Shown here: one piece after another, positions 36,863-45,004 of the stretch
How positions within the stretch are numbered: position 1 is the stretch's first letter
How the letters are laid out: the number at the start of each line of letters is the position of its first letter
DNA from: Savagea serpentis
GTDB lineage: Bacteria; Bacillota; Bacilli; Bacillales_A; Planococcaceae
Length of the DNA: 64,000 nt
Assembly (NCBI RefSeq): GCF_015351395.1
Contig: NZ_JADKPV010000003.1
Location: 62,001-126,000 of the forward strand
Reading direction: 5' to 3'
The notes under the pieces: model-generated
What the model was told of the DNA's origin: nothing
What the model saw: only the letters and a program-made list of their open reading frames with translations
Databases searched by the model: none
Position numbers and translations under genes: made by a program

Positions 36863-38587
36863 TTATGCGTTTGAAAACACATTCCAAAATGTTTCTTCTT
36901 GAACGATCGGTTGCCCGATTTTTCGCAACTGCCATGTTTGTTCGAGGTAAACATTTGTTAACACTTCGTATTCCTCACCATGACGCTCTGCCCATTCTAA
37001 TGCAATAACCGATTCATAGATGGCATTCATATCGCTCGACATTTGCTTAGAATAAAATGTTTGTTCTTCATAGGTTAAATCGGCAAAGCGATGTAATGCT
37101 TCTTGAACTGATGCCCATTGTTGTAACACGATTGATGTTTGATCGCTCGGTGCCATTTTTTCAAGTCTTGCGTTCATTTGTTCTATAAACAATTGATGCG
37201 CTTCGTATTTATTCACAAGACGAACGACTTCTAGACCTAAAATATTCGCTGTCCCTTCCCATACCGATAATACTTGCGCATCTCTCAGCAACCTTGGTGT
37301 CACAAAATCTTCAATATACCCGTTCCCTCCTAACATTTCGATCGCTTCATGAGCGAAGTGAATCGCTTCGTATGCTGTTTCTTTTTTCATCGTGGCAATA
37401 TTTAAACGATTCAACACGACTTCTTCCGGCGTTCCTTCACCAGCCGTTACTTTTTCATACAATTGAATCATGTCGAATAAAGCCGCTAATTCAACATGGA
37501 GCTTTGCTTTCATTTTCAAAAGTGTGTCACGCACCATTGGATAGTCCGTCAAATATCCCCCGAACGCACGGCGCTTCGTCGCATATTGGAAAGCCTCATC
37601 TAGGGAACGCTTCATAATTCCGAGAGAAGCGACTGCATTACTCACTCGCGATAAATTTAACGCTTCCATCATATAATAAAAACCTCTCGTCGGGTCTCCT
37701 ACGACATATGCCTTCGCCCTGTGCAATTCGACTTCTCCAGAAGGAACGGCTTTCACGCCTAACTTATCTTTTAAACGACGAATTGAAATACCGTTTAATG
37801 TGCCATCTTCATTACGCCACGGTACGGCAAATAGCGTGAGTCCTTTTGAACCTGTTGGCGCTCCTTCTCTTCTCGCTAGCACCATTGCGACACCGCACAT
37901 TCCCGCATTCGAAGCAAAATATTTTTCGCCATATAACGAATAAGTCCCGTCGCTTTGCTCGATTGCCACAACTTCATTCGCTCCGACATCCGACCCGCCT
38001 TGTCGTTCTGTTAAAAAAGTCGCTCCTTCATAAAGGGACACTTCTCCTGTTGAACAGACATGAGGTAAGAAACGATTTTTAACGGCTTCATCTGCGTAAT
38101 GATCCAGTAAATAAGCGGTTGCTTTCGTTAAAGTGACCGGACAATAAAATCCAGGTTCCGCTTGAGACAATACATAGCCTTGAGCGAAACTATACGTATA
38201 ATTTCCTTTCCGGCCTAACTCTGGAATCGGTTTGTGCACATATCCGACAATCCCTTCATTATACGTTTCTTCAACGGTTTGACGATACCCTTCGTTCACG
38301 ATCACTTCTGAAATATCGTCGCCATATGCGTCGTACTTCAACAACTGTGGTTCTCCTTCACGGTCTGTAAAACGAGCACGTTCATCGATTTCATTCGCAC
38401 AACGTTCCCCATACGTTTTTAAACGTTCCTCTGCATATTGATAAAAATCTTTCGGTAAATAATGGTATAAAATGCGTCGTAACGATTCATCTTTCGTATA
38501 AAAACTTTCTTTACGCTCTCCATATTGTGGCTTCTGTTCAATCACTGGAGGATGTTTCGGATAGTTCGCCATCATTTCTTCCTTCAT
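36863..38587 (-). CDS. Acyl-CoA dehydrogenase, AidB-like subgroup
   Basis: A 574-aa flavoprotein with the acyl-CoA dehydrogenase fold. Motifs include YCPVTLTKATAYLLDHY, the FAD-binding EGATFLTERQGGSDVGANEV, LNLSRVSNAVASLG, and the C-terminal AFGGYLTDYPMVRD and EMLGGNGYIEDF. Length and order follow the AidB-like group, not the short 380-aa enzymes. It is directly downstream of an acyl-CoA ligase and a MerR regulator and should oxidise the acyl-CoA made by that ligase. Internal Mets at codons 5 and 6 are alternative starts. Confidence 0.88.
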   Translation of the reverse strand: MKEEMMANYPKHPPVIEQKPQYGERKESFYTKDESLRRILYHYLPKDFYQYAEERLKTYGERCANEIDERARFTDREGEPQLLKYDAYGDDISEVIVNEGYRQTVEETYNEGIVGYVHKPIPELGRKGNYTYSFAQGYVLSQAEPGFYCPVTLTKATAYLLDHYADEAVKNRFLPHVCSTGEVSLYEGATFLTERQGGSDVGANEVVAIEQSDGTYSLYGEKYFASNAGMCGVAMVLARREGAPTGSKGLTLFAVPWRNEDGTLNGISIRRLKDKLGVKAVPSGEVELHRAKAYVVGDPTRGFYYMMEALNLSRVSNAVASLGIMKRSLDEAFQYATKRRAFGGYLTDYPMVRDTLLKMKAKLHVELAALFDMIQLYEKVTAGEGTPEEVVLNRLNIATMKKETAYEAIHFAHEAIEMLGGNGYIEDFVTPRLLRDAQVLSVWEGTANILGLEVVRLVNKYEAHQLFIEQMNARLEKMAPSDQTSIVLQQWASVQEALHRFADLTYEEQTFYSKQMSSDMNAIYESVIALEWAERHGEEYEVLTNVYLEQTWQLRKIGQPIVQEETFWNVFSNA

Positions 38588-38588
38588 G

Positions 38589-40067
38589 TCATCGCTTCCC
38601 TTCTTTTAAAGCTTGTTTCAAAATTTTCCCTGTCGCATTGCGTGGGAGTTCCTCGATTCGTTCGTACAATCTCGGAATTTTAAATTTAGCGAGCGTTTCA
38701 CTTAAAAACTGTTTTATTTCGGTTTCATCGATTTCTTCTGATGAAACGTAGAAAGCTTTTACCGTTTCACCCCACTCTGGATGGGCGACTCCGATAACCG
38801 CCACCGCTTCAATCGCAGGATGCTTCATCATTTCTTGCTCGACTTCAAATGGATACACATTCACCCCGCCCGAAATGATAATATCTTTCGCTCGGTCAAC
38901 AATCCACATATATCCGTCTTCATCGACTTTCGCTAAATCCCCAGTTCGCAACCAACCGTCCAAAAAGACCGCTTCTGTTTCTTCAGGACGATTCCAATAG
39001 TTCTCCATCACACCGAGACCTCGAATGACAATCTCGCCAATTTCATTCGGTGCTACTTCATTTCCTTCGTAGTCTACAACTTTCAATTCTGTAAATAAAC
39101 TCGCTCTTTTTCCGATACTTCCAACCTTTTCAGCTTGTTCTTCTGGGAATAATAGCGCCCCGCTCGGACCTCCTTCTGTCAGTCCGTATACAGCCGTTAA
39201 ATGATTTGTTTGGAATTGCTTTTGAATATATACAATCTCCGTTTTACTGACGGGCGCACCTCCATACACCCACCATTGCATCGACTGTAAATCATATGTT
39301 TTTTGTTCTAACACTTTTGACGCTAACAAGTACACGACAGGCGGTCCGAAAAAGTGCGTCGTCCGTTCGCGTTCTACCGTTTCTAAAAATACGACAGGGT
39401 GAAATTCCTCCCGTACGACGAGCGTTCCGCCGACAAGTACAGTCGATACGAAAAATAAATTCAAAACGGCAGAATGACTAAGTGGCAACATAATGAGCGT
39501 CCGGGTATCATCATTCATTTTCATTTCGATGCAAATCATATGTGCGACAGCTAGCACGTTGCGATTCGTCAACAATACGCCTTTCGGTTGTCCCGTCGTG
39601 CCGGATGTATACAATAGTGTACAAGGTGTTTCTTCGGTCGTTGTCGTCTCATTCGTCCAACGCTCACCACTAGAAATCGCTTGATTCATTTGAGTCGTGG
39701 TAATTGATTTACCAGAATAATCTGATAAATCAATCGCTTGTTTGGCATGTTCCGTTAAGATGAGAGCACAAGCCCCGCTATCTTCTAAAATGTACATTAC
39801 CTCGCGTGATGTGAGTTTGACGTGGAGCGGTACGATAATGGCACCTAATTTTAAAGCCGCAACATATGCGACCGCAAAATCATAACCATTCGGTAAAAAT
39901 AAGGCGACCCGGTCCCCTTTCGTAATTCCTTCTTGTTGAAATAAATGAGCGACTGCACACGCCGCATCATTCCAATCCGCATACGTATATCTCTCATGTT
40001 CCGTGACAAAAGCTTCCTTGTGCGCAAATTTCCGTGCATTCATTTCCACATAATACGGAATATTCAT
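38589..40067 (-). CDS. AMP-dependent acyl-CoA ligase
   Basis: It activates a carboxylic acid to its acyl-CoA through an acyl-adenylate. The 492-aa ANL-family enzyme has the P-loop-like LLYTSGTTGQPKGVLL, YGLTEGGP, WLRTGDLAKVDEDGYMWIVDRAKDIIISGG and the catalytic lysine in ATGKILKQALK. It is one base downstream of the merR gene and one base upstream of the dehydrogenase. The acid is unknown; a short or branched chain is plausible from the operon. Confidence 0.9.
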   Translation of the reverse strand: MNIPYYVEMNARKFAHKEAFVTEHERYTYADWNDAACAVAHLFQQEGITKGDRVALFLPNGYDFAVAYVAALKLGAIIVPLHVKLTSREVMYILEDSGACALILTEHAKQAIDLSDYSGKSITTTQMNQAISSGERWTNETTTTEETPCTLLYTSGTTGQPKGVLLTNRNVLAVAHMICIEMKMNDDTRTLIMLPLSHSAVLNLFFVSTVLVGGTLVVREEFHPVVFLETVERERTTHFFGPPVVYLLASKVLEQKTYDLQSMQWWVYGGAPVSKTEIVYIQKQFQTNHLTAVYGLTEGGPSGALLFPEEQAEKVGSIGKRASLFTELKVVDYEGNEVAPNEIGEIVIRGLGVMENYWNRPEETEAVFLDGWLRTGDLAKVDEDGYMWIVDRAKDIIISGGVNVYPFEVEQEMMKHPAIEAVAVIGVAHPEWGETVKAFYVSSEEIDETEIKQFLSETLAKFKIPRLYERIEELPRNATGKILKQALKEGKR

Positions 40068-40068
40068 C

Positions 40069-40449
40069 TCATTCTCCTCCTTTGAGCTCTTCTAATTTTT
40101 CTCGAAAGGTTCGGTCTAACCAAGACAACTCGCGCCGAATCGTTTTCAACTCCTCAATCATCGAATCAATCTCTTCCATCTTCTCTTGTCCATATTCAAT
40201 TGTCCGCTCCAATTGAGCACGTCCGGTACGATCCACATCAAATAACAAAATCATTTCTTTGATCTCAGACAATGTAAAATTAAATCGCTTCCCCCGCGCA
40301 ATCAACTTCAACTTTGCCAATTCCTTTTTGTCATACCTACGCTGATTCGTCTCGGTACGAACAGGTGTTAAAAGGCCAAGTTCCTCATAATACCGCAACG
40401 TACGAGGCGTCAGCCCAAATGCTTCACAAACTTCGCGAATCGTCTTCAT
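40069..40449 (-). CDS. MerR-family regulator of the acyl-CoA operon
   Basis: A 126-aa MerR-type regulator: HTH in TIREVCEAFGLTPRTLRYYEELGLLTP, then TNQRRYDKKELAKLKLI and a dimerisation coiled coil. Related regulators (LiuR-like) control fatty or branched-chain acyl-CoA breakdown. The ATG at 40449 follows GGGGTGGAGAG; an in-frame start at 40512 is unlikely since it would place the operator inside the gene. It is first in the operon, with a palindromic operator 32 bp upstream. Confidence 0.87.
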   Translation of the reverse strand: MKTIREVCEAFGLTPRTLRYYEELGLLTPVRTETNQRRYDKKELAKLKLIARGKRFNFTLSEIKEMILLFDVDRTGRAQLERTIEYGQEKMEEIDSMIEELKTIRRELSWLDRTFREKLEELKGGE

Positions 40450-40480
40450 CTCTCCACCCCTCGATAGTTGTAATGTAACA

Positions 40481-40496
40481 TTGACGTTAACGTAAA
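40481..40496 (-). promoter_or_regulatory. MerR-type palindromic operator of the acyl-CoA operon
   Basis: TTGACGTTAACGTAAA (plus strand) is a 16-bp palindrome with one mismatched pair. Its minus-strand TTTACG can act as a -35, with TACAAC 18 bp on, an elongated spacer as used by MerR-type activators. It resembles the TTTACGTnnACGTAAA motif of LiuR-like regulators. Confidence 0.6.
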
Positions 40497-40529
40497 CTTC
40501 AACTATTTTCATCTATTTTTTAAAAAATA

Positions 40530-40555
40530 AAAAAGCGCTACCGAAGTAGCACTCT
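40530..40555 (-). terminator. Terminator after the 201-aa unknown gene
   Basis: On the minus strand AGTGCTAC pairs with GTAGCGCT (one G.T pair) around TTCG, followed by TTTTTT. Confidence 0.8.
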
Positions 40556-40557
40556 CT

Positions 40558-41163
40558 TTATTGAATCGTCGGACGTGTAAATTGTTCGTCAAATGCTTGT
40601 CCTGTTACACGTTGCACCGTTTCAAAATATGGGATGACGAATTTTTCGATCGTTGTCGCAATTGCTACGCTATCTTCTTTCTCCATCGCTGTTTGTAAAG
40701 TCGGTAATTGAGCTTCGAACTGTTCCTTCGCTTGCACAAGGTCCGCCCAATCGTTCACATCGATAATCGACTGTTCTACCACTTCCGTCATCGACAAAAT
40801 CCATTGAATGCCACCTAAAATATCATTTACATTCGCCCAAGCTTCCGCGTTGATGTTCTCACTCTTTAACGCTTTTACTAATTGTGGCGTATGTTCGGAT
40901 GCGCGTTTCACATACTCTTCTCCCGATGCTAATAAGCCGATAACAAACTGTTGCGCTTCGACAGCTAACACTTCGATTGTCTGGATCGATGAAAGACGGT
41001 CGTGTAATACTTGCTCGACGTCGTCTTGTACGACTTCTCCGTCAATCTTCAACCCTTCAAAATAAAAGTCCTCCCCTAACAACGCATTAATCGTTGCGAT
41101 GACGTCATCTGTCGTCAACTTCTCTGTTAATTGCTCTACTCGTTCACCTAATCGAATCTCCAT
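40558..41163 (-). CDS. Soluble helical protein of unknown function
   Basis: A 201-aa protein beginning MEIRLGERVEQLTEKL with mostly helical, acidic sequence and no membrane segments. It keeps apparent repeats of hydrophobic helices (VEQVLHDRLSSIQTIEVLAVEA, WILSMTEVVEQSIIDVNDW). The ATG at 41163 follows AGGAGG closely; an in-frame ATG at 41226 lacks one. I do not recognise a family. Confidence 0.6.
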   Translation of the reverse strand: MEIRLGERVEQLTEKLTTDDVIATINALLGEDFYFEGLKIDGEVVQDDVEQVLHDRLSSIQTIEVLAVEAQQFVIGLLASGEEYVKRASEHTPQLVKALKSENINAEAWANVNDILGGIQWILSMTEVVEQSIIDVNDWADLVQAKEQFEAQLPTLQTAMEKEDSVAIATTIEKFVIPYFETVQRVTGQAFDEQFTRPTIQ

Positions 41164-41340
41164 GGTCGTCCTCCTATGTATTTCATCTTCTCTCTTTATA
41201 TCGGCTTCTCTCATCCTACTTTCCATCTCTTTAAAAACTAACTATGATTCAAATTATCCATTACACTATTTTTTCCCTTAAAAATTAAATAACATATATA
41301 GGACAATTCGAGATTAATTCAGTACAAATTACTTTTAAAG

Positions 41341-41354
41341 GGAACGTACGTTCT
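41341..41354 (+). promoter_or_regulatory. LexA (SOS) box overlapping the endonuclease promoter
   Basis: GGAACGTACGTTCT contains the 12-bp perfect palindrome GAACGTACGTTC and fits the Gram-positive SOS box CGAACRNRYGTTYC at 12 of 14 positions. It covers the expected -35 region of the TATAAT at 41365-41370, so LexA binding would block transcription. Confidence 0.55.
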
Positions 41355-41360
41355 TTTTTT

Positions 41361-41370
41361 ATGTTATAAT
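41361..41370 (+). promoter_or_regulatory. Extended -10 promoter of the LAGLIDADG gene
   Basis: TGTTATAAT with TATAAT at 41365-41370, about 34 bp before the start codon. Confidence 0.6.
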
Positions 41371-41403
41371 AAAGATATCCTAAATAACATTTGAGGTGAT
41401 GAG

Positions 41404-43161
41404 ATGGAAATATTTTTTGCCCGAATGATAGGGAAATTGTTAGGAGATGGCACGATTATTAAACAGGGGGGAAGACGACCACGCTTTCAGTTTATGCATC
41501 GTGTGGAAGATGTCGAGTGGACGCACTATTGCTACGAACAATTGCGTGACTATATTCCGCTGAACGAGCCGACGTACGGACGAGTGATAGAAGAGCGATT
41601 GCGAAAAGGTTATAGCGAACGCTACATGGTACAGTCGTTCACACACGAATGGGTCGATCAACTATATGACATTTGGTATCCGAACAAAATGAAAGCGATA
41701 CCAATCAACCATTTAGAAAGATACTTCACAGCAGAATCGCTCGCTTGGTGGTATCAAGATGATGGGCATTTGAAGAAAAATAAAGACGGCGTTGTGGAAA
41801 AGCTTGTATTGTCGACAGAGTGCTGGACAGATGAAGAACGTGAATTACTGAAGTATATATTAAATTTAAAGTTCAACTTACTATTCTCAGTAGATGGCCA
41901 GAAGCGATTGTTACTGTACGATCAACTACAAATCAATTATTTTTTACAACTCGTCGAACCGTGGATGCAGCCTGTCATGATTCGAAAAATGAAAACAGCA
42001 TCACCGTATAAAACAATCGCGAAGCGCACGACTATTAAATTATCAGCACATTATCAAATATTAAAGCCAACAGCGCACATTAATGACTTGTTACATCGAT
42101 ATGTGAAACTACCGATTACGTCATCCGAGCAACAACGATGGATTCGTAAAAGAACAGAGCCTGAAGAAATGAAATCATACCAAATTTCAATTGATTCCGC
42201 ACTACACAATGAAATAATCAAGAAACGTTCAATGACAGGATTAACACTAAACGAAGTCGTCGAAGAAGCATTCTTTCAACATCAACAACGATATCCACAA
42301 GTAATTCGATTGGAAGAAGATATCGGACTTACTCAAAAACAAGTGTTAATCGGTTCGATTTTAGGTGATGGTATGTTAGAAGACAGTCCGACACTCACAT
42401 ACGGCTTAAAATGTAATTACCATGAACATTTTGGCATGAACCAACTGGAATATCGCCAATGGAAAGTGAATGTCATGGCACCTTACTTTCAATTCAAATC
42501 AGATGGCTCTTACATTCGCTCTGAATCGCATCCGTTATTTAAACAGTGGCGCCTGCTATTTTATAATGACGTACGCGAAAAAGTGATTCCGTTACCACTC
42601 ATTGAAAAATATTTATCTCCACACTTACTCGCAACATTATACATGGACGACGGTTCATTATTAATTAGCCATCGCATTAATCATCGTTTGAAAAAAATCT
42701 ATGTAACGCCACATATTGCACTGTATGTTCAAAATTTCAAAAAGCATGAACTCGAAGCACTTTGTCGGGTCATCAATTCAACTTACCGAATCGGCTTCAC
42801 ATTGTCAGGATGCCCCGATGGACACCGAAATTATATTAAAACATCGCGTGTACAACAAACGATGCAATTTTTACAAACGATCGCACCTGTTACGACAACA
42901 TGCCCGAGCATGGCATATAAAACGAATTGGACGTATCGATTTGAGAAAGAAAAAATGAAATGGAAAGAACAATATCCGAATTACGAAGTCATCGTCAGCT
43001 CATCCGAACGCTCAAAAGCCTATTCACAGGAAGAAATTGAAACGATGATTCAAATGAAACGAGAAGGTGCGACCGATCAAGTGATTGCAGATACCATCCA
43101 GCGAACGTACTGGTCCGTCGTATACAAATTGCGAGAGTTAAGAAAAGAAGAGCGACTGTAA
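41404..43161 (+). CDS. Free-standing homing endonuclease with two LAGLIDADG modules
   Basis: A 585-aa protein with four LAGLIDADG motifs: ARMIGKLLGDGTI (Asp15), ESLAWWYQDDGHL (about 119-120), QVLIGSILGDGML (322) and LLATLYMDDGSL (about 415-416). Each pair forms a complete pseudo-dimeric nuclease module, so this looks like two modules in tandem. Between them (about 257-290) is a ribbon-helix-helix-like stretch (YQISIDSALHNEIIKKRS). The last 45 residues (SQEEIETMIQMKREGATDQVI...) look like an HTH. The ATG follows GAGGTGAT. It converges on hag, which holds a group I intron lacking an ORF. Similar dual-module LAGLIDADG proteins may exist, but I cannot check. Confidence 0.85.
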   Translation: MEIFFARMIGKLLGDGTIIKQGGRRPRFQFMHRVEDVEWTHYCYEQLRDYIPLNEPTYGRVIEERLRKGYSERYMVQSFTHEWVDQLYDIWYPNKMKAIPINHLERYFTAESLAWWYQDDGHLKKNKDGVVEKLVLSTECWTDEERELLKYILNLKFNLLFSVDGQKRLLLYDQLQINYFLQLVEPWMQPVMIRKMKTASPYKTIAKRTTIKLSAHYQILKPTAHINDLLHRYVKLPITSSEQQRWIRKRTEPEEMKSYQISIDSALHNEIIKKRSMTGLTLNEVVEEAFFQHQQRYPQVIRLEEDIGLTQKQVLIGSILGDGMLEDSPTLTYGLKCNYHEHFGMNQLEYRQWKVNVMAPYFQFKSDGSYIRSESHPLFKQWRLLFYNDVREKVIPLPLIEKYLSPHLLATLYMDDGSLLISHRINHRLKKIYVTPHIALYVQNFKKHELEALCRVINSTYRIGFTLSGCPDGHRNYIKTSRVQQTMQFLQTIAPVTTTCPSMAYKTNWTYRFEKEKMKWKEQYPNYEVIVSSSERSKAYSQEEIETMIQMKREGATDQVIADTIQRTYWSVVYKLRELRKEERL

Positions 43162-43164
43162 ACA

Positions 43165-43198
43165 GAAAAAGAGACTTCCGATCGGAAGTCTCTTTTGT
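43165..43198. terminator. Bidirectional terminator between the endonuclease gene and hag
   Basis: A perfect 30-bp palindrome (43167-43196) with A-run and T-run flanks between the two convergent genes. Confidence 0.88.
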
Positions 43199-43205
43199 AT
43201 ACGAA

Positions 43206-44841
43206 TTAACGTAATAATTGTAATACGCCTTGTGGTTGTTGGTTTGCTTGAGCTAACATAGCTTGAGCTGCTTGAGTTAAGATGTTGTTCTTTGTGAACT
43301 CCATCATTTCTTTCGCCATCGTGCGACATACACTCTCATGTATGACTAGACTATCTCTTCACCCGTTCAGCATATTGTGGTTGCTGAGTTAGGGGTTGGG
43401 CGCTTCGAATGTCCTTTCGTCTCCACGAAAGTCCACCCTACAGACTTCATCGTCATAGCTTGTGCCGTAGACGGTATGTCTTAGTCGTTGAACGTTCCCC
43501 ACGGTTTCCCGACAGGGGCTTCGCTGCTGATTGCCTCCTCTTCTCTCTTTTCAAACCGTCGCGCTTGTCGTTTCCAACTACGCTGTGGTGAGAGAAGCTC
43601 TACCAAGGTGTTCCAGCAATTCACCCAATGATCCTCACAGACCGTTACCAGTCTGGACGACTATGTCCTTGTGAAGCCTATGCGGCTTGGACATGATCAA
43701 CGTCACGGATACGTGATTCCGCTGCTGTTAAGTTCTCAGCTGACGCTCCGAGGTTGTTGATTGTGTGCTCTAAACGGTTTTGAACCGCACCAAGGTCAGA
43801 ACGTTGTGTAGATACTTTGTTGATTGCTTCATTAATCGCTGTAATAGCAGCAGATGCTTGATCGCGATTAGAAATATCAACGCCCCCGATTGTGAATTTT
43901 ACTCCTTCATCAAGATCGTCTGCTAAACCTAATGCTGCTTTATCAAATTCAATTTCTTCTCCACCTGCATTTACTACACCTTGGATTTTTACTTTATTGT
44001 CTTCATAAGTTCCTACTTTAACGCCATCTTTTAATACATTTTCGCCACTGATTTCATATGTGCCAGCTGCAAGTTTTTTAACGTCATCTGACGCTGTTAA
44101 ACGAAGCTCTGCTTTACCACCGTTAACTGTAATCGTAGCTCCTTCAGTTAATTCTGTCGCTTTTGCAAATTCAATTTCTGTTCCGGCAGTGTCAGCCAAA
44201 GTAATTTTGTTATCAGTTACTTTACCAACTACGTTGTCAGAAGCATCTAAAACGTCTGTACCTTTTACTCGGTATGAGCCATCTTTTAATGCCGATGCAT
44301 CAACATCAGTTTCTGCTACAACTGAATTCGTTAAACCTAATGCTGCTGCATCCATTTTTTTAATACTTACCTCGATACTTTGTCCTTCGTTTGCACCAAT
44401 TTGGAATTTTTTGTTTGAGAATGATCCATCAATTAGCTTTTGCGTGTTAAACTCTGTACGTCCAGCAATATCGTTAATCTCAGCTGTTAATGCTTCCAAC
44501 TCTTCTTGCATTGCTTGACGGTCTACTTTGTCCATATTTGTGTCACTTGCAGATTGGACTGCGAGCTCACGCATACGTTGAAGGATAGAATGTGTTTCGT
44601 GAAGCGCACCTTCTGCTGTTTGGATGAGTGATACGCCGTCTTGTGCGTTTTTCTCAGCCATGTTTAAACCTTTGATTTGTGCGCGCATTTTTTCAGAGAT
44701 TGCAAGACCAGCTGCATCGTCTCCTGCACGGTTAATGCGGTAACCTGAAGAAAGTTTCTCGAGGTTTTTCCCTACGTTCGTGTTGTTGAATTGCATTTGG
44801 CGGTGTGTGTTAATTGCCGCGATGTTGTGATTAATTCTCAT
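43206..44841 (-). CDS. hag: Flagellin Hag, interrupted by a group I intron
   Basis: Major flagellin. Exon 1 is 43696..44841 (382 codons, [16 protein letters not shown] to RIRDVD) and exon 2 is 43206..43319 (37 codons plus stop, [20 protein letters not shown] to VLQLLR). Joined, they give a normal 419-aa flagellin with the conserved D0/D1 ends. Unspliced mRNA reads five codons into the intron and stops. The variable middle (about residues 180-305) has an apparent internal duplication ([14 protein letters not shown] and [14 protein letters not shown]). It is transcribed from a SigD promoter, with CsrA-type sites in the leader. The spliced product is inferred from perfect frame restoration. Confidence 0.93.
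43320..43695 (-). ncRNA. Group I self-splicing intron in hag
   Basis: A 376-nt insertion between GTTGAT (exon 1) and ATGGCG (exon 2). In intron order, P (AATTGCTGGAACACC, 43607-43622), Q (AATCAGCAGCGAAGCC, 43518-43532), R (GTTCAACGACTAAGACAT, 43476-43493) and S (GAAGAGATAGTCTAGTC, 43344-43360) are present; R and S can form P7. The exon-1 terminal U pairs with G in GTCGTC (P1), and the last base is omega-G at 43320. No ORF is inside. Confidence 0.93.
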
Positions 44842-44849
44842 GATTAATC

Positions 44850-44893
44850 TTCCTCCTTGAATGTTTGTGTTTTCTCAAGCGTCCTTGCTCGAG
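44850..44893 (-). promoter_or_regulatory. CsrA-type binding sites in the hag leader
   Basis: A hairpin CTCGAGC-AAGGAC-GCTTGAG (44874-44893) displays GGA in its loop, and the Shine-Dalgarno AAGGAGGA (44850-44857) carries a second GGA. This two-site arrangement matches CsrA control of hag translation in B. subtilis; csrA and fliW lie about 1.4 kb upstream. Confidence 0.65.
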
Positions 44894-44924
44894 TGTGAGT
44901 GGATATTTCCCTCACTAATACTCT

Positions 44925-44951
44925 GTATCGGAGTGAGTTTTATTTTGTTTA
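44925..44951 (-). promoter_or_regulatory. SigD promoter of hag
   Basis: TAAA (44948-44951), exactly 15 bp, then TCCGATAC (44925-44932), one or two changes from the SigD consensus TAAA-N15-GCCGATAT. Confidence 0.82.
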
Positions 44952-45004
44952 CCTTTTCGATTACTTTTTCCCTAAAAAAAATATTTATTGTCTAATTTGT
45001 GACA

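Noticed and set aside
36545-36902. Plus-strand ORFs opposite the 63-aa membrane protein
   Set aside because: Lys/Asn/Arg-rich shadows without ribosome sites; the minus-strand frame has a good ribosome site and two clean helices.
41341-41360. Palindrome plus T-run as a transcription terminator
   Set aside because: The stem is only 6 bp with no loop, and the nearest upstream gene is on the other strand. The fit to a LexA box is better, though RNA function is not excluded.
41404-43161. Intein or intron-encoded endonuclease
   Set aside because: The gene is outside hag with its own promoter, ribosome site and a shared bidirectional terminator; no splicing-domain motifs flank the LAGLIDADG motifs.
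43678-44841. Truncated or frameshifted flagellin ending in HVQAA
   Set aside because: The missing C-terminal codons are intact at 43206-43319, and the 376-nt gap has group I intron boxes and exact frame-restoring splice sites. An intron explains this better than a nonsense mutation.
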